From assembly GCA_034401795.1 (NCBI GenBank), contig CM067370.1, positions 59,560,369 to 59,624,368 on the forward strand: DNA of 64,000 nt. Reading direction: 5' to 3'. Of this stretch, positions 21,931-34,219 are shown in pieces. The position numbers and the translations under genes are program-made. Source of the DNA: Chaetoderma sp. LZ-2023a. Lineage: Eukaryota; Mollusca; Caudofoveata; Chaetodermatida; Chaetodermatidae. The notes below the pieces were generated by a model, which was not told the origin of the DNA, did no database searches, and saw only the letters and a program-made list of their open reading frames with translations. Numbering within the stretch: position 1 is the first letter of the stretch; each line of letters starts with the position of its first letter.

Positions 21931-23004
21931 GCTAGCTATCTGACTATCAACAGTTGTGGTACCTTCCACCATTTGTTGATGGATTAAAATCAAATTTGGC
22001 AAATCTGTTCCGTTAGGCAAGACCTGTATTTGACCTATGAATGTGAAGTGGCCAGACCTGTTTTGACTTCAATTAATCATTGTTATGTCACCAATTAAAC
22101 CTGCATACATATGCACGCACACGTGGTGAGGTATCAGGGTGTCTACCCATGCATTTATATATGTCCCAAAAATTGTCACAGCAACTCCTACAGTTTGAGA
22201 GAACAGTTTGAGAGAGAATCAAGAAATCCAGTTTTAGCTATGCCCCACCTGTCTCTAAGCTAATTAATCAATCCCTGCACTCTCCGAATGTCAATTTCCG
22301 AAAAACTATGCAGGTAAGTGGCATTAACAGTGCCCAGTCAAATTAGTTTCAAAATATTCCAACAATGTTTTGTAAATAGTAAAGCCATACAATTTGTGCA
22401 ACATGTCGGTCTATTAAGCGTTTGTGACTGACTGTATTGCGTCATTCATGTAGAGATGTGCGGTTTTGGTAAAAACACAACCAGTGACAGTGTTGGCCGT
22501 GAAACCGGCTTTAACCGGATATCCGGTTTATTGGTGGAAATATTTTCAGTTTTCATAAAAAAAATTTAATTTGCAATACCACGAAATCTGGAGCTATTTT
22601 AGATGATATAGTAAAACATTAGACTTTGCGCTTTTAAATTCATTGTGATATGTCATTTCGAGTTCTTGCGCAATATCAGTCATATATTAGATGCATAGAC
22701 AATTAACAATTCGTATAGCCCCCTCTAGGATAATGCATAGACAGATACATTGACAAATTTACTGTGGCTTTCAGCGGCCAATTCAAGCAGTTCGCGGAGT
22801 GGAAACTAGGTTATTGGATGACTAAACTAGTTAGAAAATTTGCAGAGCATTCGCTAAAAATACTACTCGATAGTTAGTCATTTCACGTCTTGGAAACGAT
22901 GAGCCAGTGATAAATTCTGAAAGATGGTGGACCTAATTAGACTGTTGTACAGACTCCATTTTGGAGACCAGTCAGATGAGAAGCGTTATGTAAATGTATA
23001 TATA

Positions 23005-24661
23005 CACCTGTGCAAAAGTTAAGCACCACCCTATTTTTACGCACATGCGAGGGTATATTCATGTTGTGCTATGAAGAAAGCAATAGCATAAACATTTATG
23101 TACCCATCCATCTTAGTGCAAGAGGTAATAATGCAACTAGAGGAATGCTGATTATGATGGTGGGGAAACACTGTATGTTTTTGTTTGAACTTGAAAACGA
23201 TGCCTGAATATGGTTACGTTGACACAACTGACAACTATTGCCCTACAGTTGACACACGTGGCTAGATTGTCATTAATGGTGTCTGAAAACGTAGTTTAAC
23301 ATCTGTGCACGAGTTTGAGACTGTCATTATTAATACCGGGTATATCCACCTTGTGCCTGGATGACGGCCTGGACACGACGTCTCATGCTCGTCACCAACC
23401 GACTGATACGCCATTGTGGTATTCGTTGCCATTCAAGATGGAGTGCGTCTGTTAATTCCTGTAGGTTCTGCACAGGAGGATCCCTCCTCCTCACCATGTT
23501 TCCCAGAATGTCCCAGATATGCTCAATAGGGTTCATGTCAGGGCTCCTTGCTGGCCATGGTAGGGTTTCGATGGCATTCTGGCGGAGGTATTCATGCACA
23601 GCTCTAGCACGATGTGGTCGGGCGTTGTCATCCATGAATATAGGGTGGGTTCCAGGTGCATGATTTACAAAATGAGGGACCACAACTCTATCCAGTATGG
23701 AATCTTGATATCTTTGTCCATTTAGTGTTCCAGGTACAGTCAACAGATCCAGCTTACAATCAAATGAGATGCACCCCCATATCATAACGGAACCTCCACC
23801 AAATGGAACGTCTTCCATGATGTTACGTTGGTCGTACGCCGTGCGTCTGGACCTCCATACACGAGTTCGACCATCTGTGGCATGAAGCAGGAACCGACTT
23901 TCATCGGACCAGTGTACCCGTCTCCAGGATCTCATGTTCCAGTGTCTTCTTTCGTTGCACCACCTCAGACGCTCCTCTTTGTGGTGTGCAGTGAGGAGAG
24001 GACGTCTGACAGGTCTCCTAGCTTTCATGCCAGCAGCATACAGTCTCCTTTTGATGGTAGACATTGACACTCTATTGCGCGTTTCCCATTGCTGGCTGAG
24101 CACTCTGCTGTTGGTGAATGGAGATCTAACAAGGCGTACTAGGGCTTGATCATCACGGGCAGTAGTCTTCTTCGGTCTTCCAGATCTAGGCCTGTCCTTC
24201 ACCTCGTTAGTTTGCCCATGTTTTGCAATCAAACGACTGATTACAGTATGGTTAATGTTCAGCTGTCTGCCAATCTCTCTGCATGACATACCAGTGGTAT
24301 GCATGCCTATGATTTGCCATTTCACACGATCACTTAACCTTCGTCTTGCCATAGCGGTTCACAATCAAGAGCTAATTCTCTCTGTACAAATAAACCACGG
24401 TCATGAACACAAAATTCCTAATCTTGTCGCCTAAATCTGTATGTAATGTTCTACACCTCAAACTGGACTTTTACATAACTGAACACGTGTGCTGTTTCCC
24501 GCCACGCACGGACATCAAGCGGCGTGAAGTCATGCATGCATGTGCATTTCGTACTTGGAATTATGTCAGCTAACGCGGGGACAAAAAGTATGGCAGCCTA
24601 GTTGTACCATCATGTTTCTACGTTCTATTGTTTTTGCTGGTGCTTAACTTTTGCACAGGTG
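23005..24661 (-). mobile_element. Tc1-type DNA transposon, apparently intact
   Basis: Terminal inverted repeats starting CACCTGTGCAAAAGTTAAGC (left 23005-23030; right reverse complement 24636-24661), flanked by TA on both sides (23003-23004, 24662-24663). One uninterrupted transposase gene lies between them on the - strand. Confidence 0.93.
23330..24352 (-). CDS. Tc1-family transposase (DD34E), 340 aa
   Basis: Cut-and-paste transposase acting in the nucleus on its own element ends. The frame is complete: start MARRRLSDRVKW, stop 340 codons later. Residues ~1-110 hold two helix-turn-helix domains (GMSCREIGRQLNINHTVISR; MSTIKRRLYAAGMKARRP). A GRPKK AT-hook-like link is at 57-62. The catalytic triad is Asp150 (HWSDESRF), Asp242 (FMDDNARPH) and Glu277 (NPIEHIWD), with 34 residues between the last two, the Tc1 signature. 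The length is normal for Tc1. All catalytic residues are present, there is no frameshift, and the terminal repeats are nearly identical. It therefore looks young and possibly still active; activity itself is inferred. Confidence 0.95.
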   Translation of the reverse strand: MARRRLSDRVKWQIIGMHTTGMSCREIGRQLNINHTVISRLIAKHGQTNEVKDRPRSGRPKKTTARDDQALVRLVRSPFTNSRVLSQQWETRNRVSMSTIKRRLYAAGMKARRPVRRPLLTAHHKEERLRWCNERRHWNMRSWRRVHWSDESRFLLHATDGRTRVWRSRRTAYDQRNIMEDVPFGGGSVMIWGCISFDCKLDLLTVPGTLNGQRYQDSILDRVVVPHFVNHAPGTHPIFMDDNARPHRARAVHEYLRQNAIETLPWPARSPDMNPIEHIWDILGNMVRRRDPPVQNLQELTDALHLEWQRIPQWRISRLVTSMRRRVQAVIQAQGGYTRY

Positions 24662-25502
24662 TATAATATAGAGACTAGATCCCGAATCCCGATAGCCTAT
24701 GTTTACACATGCTTAGGTCGAATTTAGTTATAGATGTCGTAATGCTGTCACATGGTACAAATCTGGCTATCGTATACGCGTGCAAATGCGTAATAAATCA
24801 AATTTATGGATCCAATTAATCGGATACCTATAATCAAACTCGGCCGTATTAGACACTTTACTAGCATACATTTTCCCTGAATAAGGAAATCAGCCATATT
24901 TTAATATAGATCATAAGCGAGATTTGGAAGGACTTGGTTTAAAGCTGTATAAGTTGTAAGCTATAAAAGTTGTTTTCCGGCGCTAATAATGTATATCTAC
25001 CTGCGTTGAGTGTTATTTATATCATCCAACATACATTGAGCCAGCTCACGAACATTCACGAGAAATTACTCTTGATCGCCCAAGCCATTAGACAAATTTG
25101 ATCTCAACTTACGTTGACAGGTTAGATCACTTCCGGTTTAGAGTCCCAGATGCGTGTTCAGAAATCATAATAAACATAGATATCAGAAACACTAGATTGC
25201 TTATGATACGCTTTCAAGCATGTATCATAGAATTTAATGAAATACTAGCAGATTACAATTTCTGAACGTATGTAGCAATACTATCTAGCAACATTCTCGA
25301 GATGCACAAATGAAAACGAATCCTCTTCCGCAGTTTGTTTAGCAGATTTTATATAATAATTAGCCATATGGATTCAATTTTATCCAATACAAACATACTA
25401 TTTAAAAAGATATATTACCAAAACCGGTTTTTCATAGATATGTGATTTTACAATTATGAGAAAATCGGTCACGGTTCCAATGCCGGTATACCGCACAACC
25501 TA

Positions 25503-25765
25503 CATTCATTGCATAATTGATTATGACATCGGTCTACATGTGATATAGTTGATTATGATGTCATATAATTGACTGAGAAACTCGATTCCTGTACTGTCTG
25601 AATTATGACTGGATGATATTACACCACTGAGAGGTTATAATGTTAAAATTTCTTTCATCGATCCATCCTGTCCCTGAAAATCTTGTCACTGAAACTCCTA
25701 CAGTTTAAAAGAGAATTGGATGAAATTTGACAGGATGATTATACATCAATAAAAGATGTGTCTAA
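25503..25765. repeat. Repeat with AACTCCTACAGTTT module
   Basis: Contains CTTGTCACTGAAACTCCTAC followed by AGTTT, related to 22.17-22.20 kb and the tandem modules at 46.4-47.1 kb. With 22.14-22.44 kb it forms the site into which the hAT-like element inserted. Confidence 0.5.
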
Positions 25766-25894
25766 TAGAGCTGGGCAGTTTGGCCTACATAGAAACCGGG
25801 GACAGTCTTCCTAATGAAACCGGTTTAGCCGAAATACCAGTTTCCGAGGCTAGAATGTTTGAAAATAATTTGAACTATGAAAATATGTTGTTTT
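25766..25894. mobile_element. Left end of a hAT-like element (partial)
   Basis: Starts TAGAGCTGGGCAGTTTGGCC, with AAACCGG and TTTAGCCGAAATACC words. It matches 38686-38800 (GGCTGGGCGGTTTGGCC, TTTAACCGAAATACCGGTTT). It continues at about 26918 after an inserted repeat module (GACAACTGACATAAATTGGC, compare 38820). Its right end was not found. Confidence 0.5.
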
Positions 25895-26917
25895 TAGCTC
25901 AACTGGCCCGAAGGGCCAAGTGATCTTATGCCGTCATCTCTCCATCCATCGTCAACTTTTGCTTTAAAACACTACTCATTAACAACGTGGGCAATTTCAA
26001 CCAAATTTGGGTGGAAGTACACTATATTCATAGGCTCCAGAACTTCCATTCAGAATTTTGATTCCTCAGTTTTTTGTGTAAAAAAGTTAAATTTTATGAA
26101 AAATGTATCGGAAATTGTCAAAATGCTTCTTCTCCTTACCATTTTTAGCGATTTCACCCAAATTTCACTAATCGATTCAATGGTGATAGACTCTACAAAT
26201 TCTAATCAGAATTTTGATTCATCAATTTTTTGGTTGAAGGAATTTGAATTTAATAAAAATGTACCGGAAATTGTCAAAATGCTGCTCCATACCATTCTGC
26301 GCGATTTCAATGAAATTTGGCTGAAAGGACCCTATGGTTGTAGGCTCCAGAGCATCAATTCAGAAGTTTGATTCATCAATTATTTGGGTGAAAATCTGAG
26401 AGTTTATGAAAAATGTACTGAAAATTGTCAAATTGTTTCTTACCATCTTGACCGGTTTAAACCAAATTAGGCCGAAAGGATCCTATGGCCATAGGCTCTA
26501 GCCTGTCAATTCAGAATTTTGATTCATCAATTTTTTGTATGAAAATCTGAGATTTTATGAAAAATGTACCGGAAATTGTCAATTGTCAAATTGCTACCCC
26601 TCAGCTTCTTGACATATTTCAACCAAATTCATAATTTTGATTGATCAATTTTTTGGTGAAAATCTTAGATTTTATGAAAAATTTACCAGAAATTGTCAAG
26701 ACGCTGCTTCTCCTTAGTCGCGTGACATATTTCAAACAAATTTGGCTAGAGTGACATTATCAAGGTAGACTAGAATTTCTATTCAGAATTTTGATTGGTA
26801 CATTTTTTGGGTGGCCATCTCGGATTTTCCGAAAATTATCCAACATAACTATTTAAATGCAAATGTTTCAAATGCTAATGGTCTAGGTGAGTGCCACAGG
26901 CCCTTGGGCCTCTTGTT
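25895..26917. repeat. CACCTGG...GGGCCTCTTGTT dispersed module, copy 1
   Basis: Starts AGCTCAACTGGCCCGAAGGG and ends with CACAGGCCCTTGGGCCTCTT. Inside are four to five diverged sub-repeats of ~150-170 bp (CAGAATTTTGATTCATCAAT, TTATGAAAAATGTACCGGAA, ATTGTCAAAATGCT). Related modules occur at 42.6, 45.9, 49.1, 49.7 and 59.7 kb. A frame at 25928-26371 is a by-product of the sub-repeats. Confidence 0.65.
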
Positions 26918-27251
26918 ATTTTCTAAATTACCTGTAGTAATCTGACAACTGACATAAATTGGCACAAAACAGTGGCTACGTATGGTTGTTCTTGTGGCTG
27001 GGTGCTCGCCGTCTCACGCCTGTCTTGCCCGTTGCCGAGATCAGGCCTCTTGTCCTACGGAGGGACTGGGTAGTGGATCCATGCGCAAGTCTTCCTGTTC
27101 CTCATATCCCTCAAGCTCCGGATCGGGACGCCGATCCGGCTTGGTCAGATCGCTGAAGCAGATGCTTTCCATGATCAGGAGTCCCATGCAGTGGCTCTCG
27201 ATGTCTTCTGGTCTATGGTCTTGCGACGCCGTCCCATGGACACATTCCTGT
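26918..27251. other. GC-richer left flank of DIRS copy B
   Basis: After ~40 bases of the hAT-like element the composition changes sharply and short open frames appear on the + strand (26959-27156 and 26982-27290). No family was recognised. DIRS copy B interrupts it; the same compositional block appears to continue at 34257. Confidence 0.35.
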
Positions 27252-27263
27252 TTCTCCTTCGAT

Positions 27264-27421
27264 CAATACTCACCATTCTGTTACTTCTGATATACAGCTG
27301 GCCTTGACAGTGGCTCTAGGATTATAGACTTAGAAAGCTTTACCGACTCCTGGGAACCGGGTACTCGGCTCCCAACTGCCGAGTACCCGTTTACCATAGA
27401 GCTCATTCTTGTTTACATAGC
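27264..27421 (+). repeat. Left inverted terminal repeat of DIRS copy B
   Basis: 158 bp, CAATACTCACCATTCTGTTA to GTTTACATAGC; reverse complement of 34063-34219. Confidence 0.9.
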
Positions 27422-28432
27422 AACAAGAGCAATACATGCTTTTTGCAGATTTTTAGAGTCTTTTGTTAAAGAAATCTAAGTCTTTGTGTGTGAATTGATA
27501 GTTTGTGCATTCTTGAGGATTTAACTGGATACTATGGAGAATACCGCCGATGAAAACCAGGTTGTATCATTCTTTATTATCCATAGTTAAAAGACTTAGG
27601 TCTCTAAATTTCGCTGTGTCGCATGTCCTGATTTCTGACCCCAGAGAATCTGGGACGTGTGCTAACAACGATATATGCCAGACAATCGCCTTCTTTAACC
27701 CCAACAGGCGATCGGCAGATATGAAAATAGGAGTTTGCTACGGTATTTCTAACACGAATATCGGCTGACGTCGTTCTCCATAGGATCCGAGCAGGTGACG
27801 TCACACCCGGTTCGCTCGGATGTTTATGTGAAGAAAATTTTTTCATTAATTCGCGCATCTCGTTCTGGGTGCTGCGTACTAAAAATGGTACTGGAAACTT
27901 TAGAATGTTCAAGTTTACGTGCGATCACAATCGGTTTGCAATGATCAGTGGTTTCAAAATTCTTGAGCAGATGCGTGGTCTGCGGTTTTACCGTGTGATA
28001 CAGCAGTTTGTTATGCATTTTGCTGTTTTCTTCACATATCGTTTGGCTTTCGTTAGGGAGTATAATTTATATTGATTGGTAAATATACCCCGAATGCTAT
28101 GCGATATGATTCCTGGAGCCGTTACACATCCTGGAGGATCTAATATGGGTGTGTTTTTATGCCCGCTTCGTTCTTGTCGTCATAATCAATGCGATCTTTG
28201 TTGTGGCAGGGTGGGGTGTGAGAGGGATACGGTTAATTTATGAGTCAAATTATTTGAAAATTAATTGTCTGCCTTCCATCAGGGTCTCGTTCCGCTTGTA
28301 ATTGTAGGTTTGTGCTTATTTTATAGGCCAAGCCAACCCCGCCATCATGTGACGAGTGCCATAAATTTGTACGAGTCGTATTTAAGGACTTGGCTGGGTC
28401 TGACGCGGGGTCAGGCGGTCCGAGAGTAAATC

Positions 28433-30352
28433 ATGGAGCGCCCGGTTCGGCCGGTAGGGGTGCTCCATGCCCCCAGCTGGAGGTGGCGGAGATGGCACCG
28501 CCGGCGTGGTTTGGTCCGGCTATGCAGGGTTTTTCTGCATAGCGTTCTGCCCACGCTGGTGTCGTCCCTGCTACCAAAGGTTGGGGGGCAGTTTCTCCCC
28601 ATGCCTGGTATGGACCCTGTCCTCGAACAGGGTTCTGGACTGGTTTCCGAGGGGGCTGTCATGTACGGACCCCTGGCAGTCCCGTCTGGCTCTGGCCAGA
28701 CGGGTTCTGTTTCTCTGCGGCCACCTCCGGGTGGTCCAGTAGCGGTGGCCGGTCCGTCAGGTGTGGGAGCCGTCCGCCAGGACGGCTCCATGGTTTACTC
28801 GTCTAGTGACGACTCTTCGGAGTCCGAAGACGAGGAGGCCGAGGAGGAGAGGTTGCTGCGGCCTGTGATGCTGCAGGTGGAGAATATGGAGGTCGATTCC
28901 GTCCTGGACGGAACCGGCCTCCATTTGTCTGGCTTGGCGCAAGCCAGGGCAGCGGCTCCGCCTGTGGCTGAGGCAAATCTGGTACCGGGCACCGGTTCCG
29001 TGACAGTTGGTTTGGCACCAGCTGACACGGTAACGGGTCGGCCGGGCCGGGCGTGGTACTCACCTATCTCGCCTGGTCCGGCAGTCGGACGTGGGGTGCC
29101 ATTGCCGCCCGTGTCTGGCTACGGTTCCGCGACTGCTACGGGTCCGTACGGTTTTCCGTGCGGACCTACCCCATGGACCGGAGTGTTTCATGGGGTGGCG
29201 GCGGAACCGTGTGGTACCGGAGTGCCTGGCGTGTGAGCCGTGGCTCCTTGCCGGGAGGCCGTGGCTGGCAGGCCCGTGAACACGTCAACGGGTGACGTGT
29301 TTGCGGGTGTGTCTTCATCGGAGATAGATTGGTCAGAGGCTCTGGCATGGCTAGCCAGCGTTGACCCGTCTGTGGTTTCGGCCACGGCCGATGAAGATGC
29401 GCCCCGTCCGTCGGTTGCGTCGATCAGGACGGGGATTTTGCCCGCGGCCCGGATCCAGTCTGTGGGACTGGATCCACGGTTCATAGAATTGTTGGAGGCT
29501 ATTTATAGCAAACAACTTATGACCAAGGGTCAGCTCCCTACGGCCTCCAGGGAGGTGCGGGCAAGATGTCGTATTCCGCGGGGGGAATACGACAGATATG
29601 GTGTAGTCCCGTCAGTCACCGAGGATGACCGATGGGTACTGGGCGTTCAGAGTGCCGGGGCGCGTGGCCCCGGTCCGGCACTTGTGGACACGGCTCAGGT
29701 ACATCAAGAGGAAGTCCTGTCCCTATGCGATGAGGGTGTGAGGGCAGCTATGAGCGCTGTCAACCACTCGTATCGTCTCCTTCAGTCGGTGTTGGCTGAA
29801 GCGGGGGCAGGCCACCCTGTGCCACCTGTGGCGCTTTCGTGCGTAAATGACGGCCTGGTGCTGTCTATGGACGCATTGGCAAGGGTGCAAGCGCGAGTGA
29901 CAAAATCCAGGAGGCAAATGGTCATTGACCATATGCGTCTGGCTACGGCAGTCAGGGAGCGTCTTCTTGGGACGCCCCTGACAGGGCCTAGCATCTTCGG
30001 TGGCCAGGCGCGGGCCATCTTAGAGGATACAGCCAGTATCGCGCAGAATCGGTTAGCGGTCAACCTGCAGCTAGAGCTAGTGCGGCAAGCGCACGCACTA
30101 GGGGCTGTAGGGAAACCGCTAGCGGGACAACCTTCAAAGAAGCAGAAGAAGCATACGGGCAAGGCGAAAGCTAAGCCTGTTGCGGCTTCTGCTTCAGCTG
30201 GCTTTTCTCAGCCGCCGCCGGTGAAGGAAGCCAGGAAGGGTGTAGAGGCGCCTACCCTCCCCAAGTTTGCTCCTGACCGCCCTAGAGGCGGGAAGGGCAA
30301 GGGGAAGGGTAAGTCCTCAAAGGGCGGACAGAAGGGGCCGGATCGTACCTGA
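28433..30352 (+). pseudogene. DIRS copy B ORF1 (gag-like), one premature stop
   Basis: Presumed structural protein. The frame is continuous from MERPVRPVGV to the basic tail ending GGQKGPDRT, 639 codons, except for TGA at 29234-29236 where copy A has a Ser codon. Features: Gly/Pro-rich N-terminus, acidic SSDDSSESEDEEAEEER near residue 135, and a predicted helical middle (YSKQLMTKGQ...VHQEEVLSLCDEGVRAAMSA). The C-terminal Lys/Gly-rich tail could bind nucleic acid. No zinc knuckle is seen. Comparison of the two copies gives confidence that this is the real coding frame. Confidence 0.85.
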
Positions 30353-30489
30353 GGGTACGAGAGCTCCCTTCATATCCGTCTGGACCGCGCCTGTGCGACA
30401 GGAACCGCGGTGCCAGTTATATCCGTCGTGCCTAGAACGAAATGGTTCTCTCTCGTTAAGAAAGAGGGGGGGGGGGGCGGACTGCGAGC

Positions 30490-32563
30490 CGGACAACCCC
30501 GTTAGACGTCGAGGCGTCTATGGTGGGTGGAAGGCTCATGCGTTTCGTCGAGGCCTGGCGAGGTGTGACATCAGACAGTCTGGTCCTGGGATGGTTATCC
30601 CAGGGTTACATGCCGGAGTGGTGGGACTTTCCACCACAAAATCTGTCTTTGGCACCTGTCTGGACACCCGTACCAAGGGAGCCAGACAAGTTAGAAGCCG
30701 TTCAAAATGAAGTGTCGGGTTTGCTTCTGAAGGGAGCAATAAAACCAGCAAACCGGAACACTGCAGGCTTCTAGTCAAACATGTTCCTTGTCCCCAAGAG
30801 CACAGGGGGATGGAGACCCATACTCAATCTCAGGCCATTAAATTGGTTTATCCATACGCCTCAGTTCCAGATGGAAACGCCGAGGTCAGTAATGGAGGGA
30901 TTGAGGAAAGGAATGTGGTGTGTATCGATCGATCTGAAAGATGCATATTTCCACATTCCGATGAACAGGAGTTGTCACAGGTTTCTGAGATTTGCGTTTC
31001 AGAATCAAGTATGGGAGTTTATTGTTCTCCCATTTGGCCTGTCGACAGCTCCGAGGGTTTTCACAAGAGTGGTCCTTGCGGTGACAGCGTTTCTCAGAAA
31101 AGAGAACGTGGCACTACACACCTACATAGACGACTGGCTGATCAAGGCAGACTTGGCAGCCAGCTTGAACGTGGATACTGCTCTGACTCTGAGGTTACTT
31201 TCAGATCTAGGCTGGATAGTCAACGAGGAGAAATCCGAGTTGACGCCAACTTAACATTTCGTTTATTTGGGGATGCGATTCGATCTCGAGGAGGGCAGGG
31301 TGTACCCGTCAGAGCCCAGAGTGGTGTCTCTGTTAGCCATCCTCAAGAGTTTTCGAGTGGGAAACCACATTCAGGCGAGGCGGTTCCTTCAGATGCTGGG
31401 CATGATGGTCTCCATGGAGCAGGTTATCCCGTACGCTGCTCTAATGCGAAGGCCTATCCAGTTGTATCTGATGTCTCTGTGGAAACAGAGAACAGAACCC
31501 CTGTCAAAACTGGTACCAGTTTTGGAGCCGATAATGTCGCATCTTGTATGGTGGAAGGAGCGTCAGAATCTCCTAGTAGGGGTTTCGCTGCACCTACCCC
31601 ACCCCCAGCTGTCCGTGTACACGGATGCATCGCTGGAGGGGTGGGGTGCCTGCCTGGGAGAACACCAGGTCTCGGGCACATGGACTCTCCCGGAGAGTCA
31701 GCTGCATATCAATCTGTTGGAAATGATGGCAGTGGAACTGGCGTTGGAAGAGTTCCTTCCGATGATCAGCGGCAAGGTGATATTGATACGGTCGGACAAT
31801 CCGACAGTAGTATCATATATAAATCGCCAAGGCGGGACCAGGTCGCCCACTCTGTGTATCAGAGTGTGGCACTTGATTCAATGGTGCAGGATTTACTCGG
31901 TTGTTTTGAAAGCAGCTCATATTCCTGGCCAATTGAACATTCTGGCGGATGCTTTGTCTCGCAGACAGAATTCTGCCAACAGAATGGTCCCTCAACCCTC
32001 CGGTTCTGCGATGGATCTTCGAGCATTGGGGCAAACCCAACGTGGACTTGTTCGCCACAAAGGAAAATGCTCAAATCATGACATATGTCTCGCCGATTCC
32101 AGATCCAAATGCCGTCGATACAGACGCTCTGGCGATAAGCTGGAGAGCGATGCACGCTTACGCGTACCCACCCAGTATTCTTCTACCGAAGGTATTGGTG
32201 AAGGTCAGGGAGGAACCGTGTCTGGTCCTGCTAATAGCGCCGTATTGGCTGAGCAGGGCGTGGTTCACGGATCTTCTAGATCTGTTGGTGGAAAATCCTG
32301 TGCAGTTGCCCGAGATTCCGAACAAAATCTCCCAGGCCAAGGGACGCTTCCTACACGAGCGTCCCGAAATGTTCAAATTGGCTGCGTGGATGTTATCAAA
32401 CAACGTTCCACGTCGGAAGGCTTTTCTCGACAGGCTGCTGATTTCATCGCGGCTGCGAGAAGGAGGTCAACCTTCAAGTCATATAACAACAAGGTTAACA
32501 GATTTGCAGACTGGTGTGAAGAAAAGGGTATTGATACCTTTCAATCTACTATTCAGCAAATAG
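30490..32563 (+). pseudogene. DIRS copy B reverse transcriptase-RNase H, broken
   Basis: RT: RPILNLRPLNWFI, SIDLKDAYFHIPMN (first catalytic Asp), LPFGLSTAPRVFTRV, YIDDWLIKAD (catalytic Asp pair), LGWIVNEEKSEL. RNase H: VYTDASLEGWGACLGE, NLLEMMAVELALEE, IRSDNPTVVSYINRQGG, ADALSRRQ, retaining the acidic residues. Breaks: TAG at 30772-30774, TAA at 31252-31254, and a 2-base loss near 31968 relative to copy A that shifts the frame. After the shift it reads LPTEWSLNPPVLRWIFEHWG, DLFATKENAQ and so on to 32563, overlapping the recombinase by about 200 bases. A poly-G run near 30470 makes the true start hard to fix. Confidence 0.88.
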
Positions 32564-33397
32564 CAGACTTTCTCTGTGAGCTGTTCTTTTCAGGACTAGC
32601 TCCCGTCACAGTTGCTGGATACAAGTCAGCTTTGGCATCAGTTATCCCTTGTCTAGCCAACAGGGATAGTCCAGAGGTGGCCCAGTTAAATGTGATGTTG
32701 AAGGGAATGAGCAATCTCCGACCGAGACAACCGGTAGTCATTCCAGCCTGGAGTCTATCTTTAGTGCTTAATGTACTGGCCAAGCACCCTTTCGAACCGT
32801 TGCGTTCGGCTAGTCTAAAGCATTTGACTCTAAAGGCGGTCTTTCTATTGGCAGCTTCCTCAGCTAGAAGGCGCAGTGAGATCCATGCGCTTTCGGCAGA
32901 GAGGGACCGACTTATTGTTTCTGGAGAAGGTCTGCGTCTTCTGCCAAGAGCAGAGTTTATGTCAAAGAACCAATCTTTGAGATATCCCGGCAAACCGATC
33001 ATTATACCGAAGTTAACTAGGTGATGCCAGTGTCTGGTGCCCGGTCCGTGCTTTGACTAAGTACAAGAAACGGACTGACTTGTTACGGTCGAACGATAGA
33101 CATCTGTGGATCTGCCATAAAAAGCCTTATGGCGCCGCATCCATGGATACTATCTCTCGTTGGGTGGTCGAATGCATTCAAACTACTCACGAGATGGCGA
33201 CTAGGCACCAGGTGCAAGGTGTAAGGGCACACGATGTCAGAGGAATAGCCGCCTCGACCGCCCTTTACAATGGTGTTCCGTTAGAGGACATCATGGCCAT
33301 TGCACAATGGCACTGTGAGTCCTCATTTACGGATTACTATATGAGGGATGTGTCAGACTCAGCCAATCCACTCGCTTTAGCTGTTTTGAAACGATAG
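32356..33397 (+). pseudogene. DIRS copy B tyrosine recombinase, one 8-base deletion
   Basis: Phage-integrase-type recombinase. The core-binding part (RSTSEGFSRQAADFI, NRFADWCEEKGIDT) leads into the catalytic part: first Arg in SSARRRSEIHALSAE, then RAHDVRG (His and second Arg), IAQWHCESS, and FTDYYMRD with the nucleophile Tyr. All four catalytic positions are present. An 8-base deletion at ~33022, relative to copy A, shifts the frame, so the C-terminal half is read from about 33026 to the stop at 33395. Overlap with the RT-RNase H frame is typical for DIRS. The exact start codon is not determined. Confidence 0.88.
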
Positions 33398-33906
33398 TTA
33401 GTGACCACACTGCTCTTCACCCTTTTTTCACTTTGGTAAGAAAAGAACCTAAAGCAGGCATGGTCAAGCGAGAGGATGACAACCAGATTGTGTCACTGAT
33501 GGCCGAACCAGTGAATGGTTGGAGGCGGTACGTCTGGAGTCCAATTATCATAAGGTAATTCAATAGTGAGAGTTTTTTGTATTATGGATGTGTATCATGT
33601 TCATTCATCTTATATGTTCATGCTCATTCCCAGGCTAATACATGGAATATGCAAGGAGAAGTTAACCCTCTTGGCATATTTGTGTTTCAGGCGAGATACA
33701 TGTTCGTGAGTTCTCTCCCTTTTCTTAGGAGGAAAAGGGGGGCGGGGGGGGGGGGGGGCGGTGATGCGAATGTGATTCGGTTCCGTAAACTTGACGGTCC
33801 TTTTAGGTCTCCGTTAGTCAAGTTTGAAGTCTAAAATCTTTCTCCAAGGGGCAAAATTAGCATTTATGGCTTGCCCCTTCCCACCAGGTTACTGATCAAA
33901 TCTGGT
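33398..33906 (+). other. DIRS copy B 3' untranslated region
   Basis: Non-coding and parallel to copy A, with a long poly-G run at 33737-33759. Confidence 0.7.
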
Positions 33907-34008
33907 GTATATCAGAAGTAACAGAATGGTGAGTATTGATCGAAGGAGAATGAAGGAAATGTCAATTTCCCTTTCTCCGAGATCTAACAATACTCACCAT
34001 TCTGTTAC
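33907..34008. repeat. Internal complementary region of DIRS copy B
   Basis: 33907-33950 mirrors the left tip and 33951-34008 mirrors the right tip. The joint reads GGAGAA|TGAAGG, and the right end of this copy reads CCTTCA, so the bases that differ from copy A co-vary inside each element. Confidence 0.9.
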
Positions 34009-34062
34009 GGACCCAGCCTCCCAGCCCCACGGAGGCAAGCCATAGTTTTCTCTTGTTTGGTG

Positions 34063-34219
34063 GCTATGCAAACAATATGAGCTCTATGGTAAACAGGTAC
34101 TCGGCAGTTGGGAGCCGAGTACCCGGTCCCCAGGAGTCGGTAAAGCTTTCTAAGTCTATAATCCTAGAGCCGCTGTCAAGGCCAGCTGTATATCAGAAGT
34201 AACAGAATGGTGAGTATTG
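34063..34219 (-). repeat. Right inverted terminal repeat of DIRS copy B
   Basis: 157 bp, reverse complement of 27264-27421 with few mismatches. Confidence 0.9.

Larger units (their letters stand above)
22451..25502. mobile_element. hAT-like non-autonomous element split by a Tc1 insertion
   Basis: Starts TAGAGATGTGCGGTTTTGG and ends ACCGCACAACCTA, imperfect inverted ends. The flanks CATTCATG (22443-22450) and CATTCATT (25503-25510) are an 8-bp duplication with one mismatch. Without the 1.66 kb Tc1 element it is about 1.39 kb, AT-rich and without a gene. Sub-terminal CCGGTT palindromes are near both ends. Confidence 0.7.

Noticed and set aside
25928..26371. 147-codon open frame on the + strand
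   Set aside because: Composed of diverged sub-repeats of a dispersed module; Ile/Phe/Asn/Ser-rich low-complexity product without homologue pattern.
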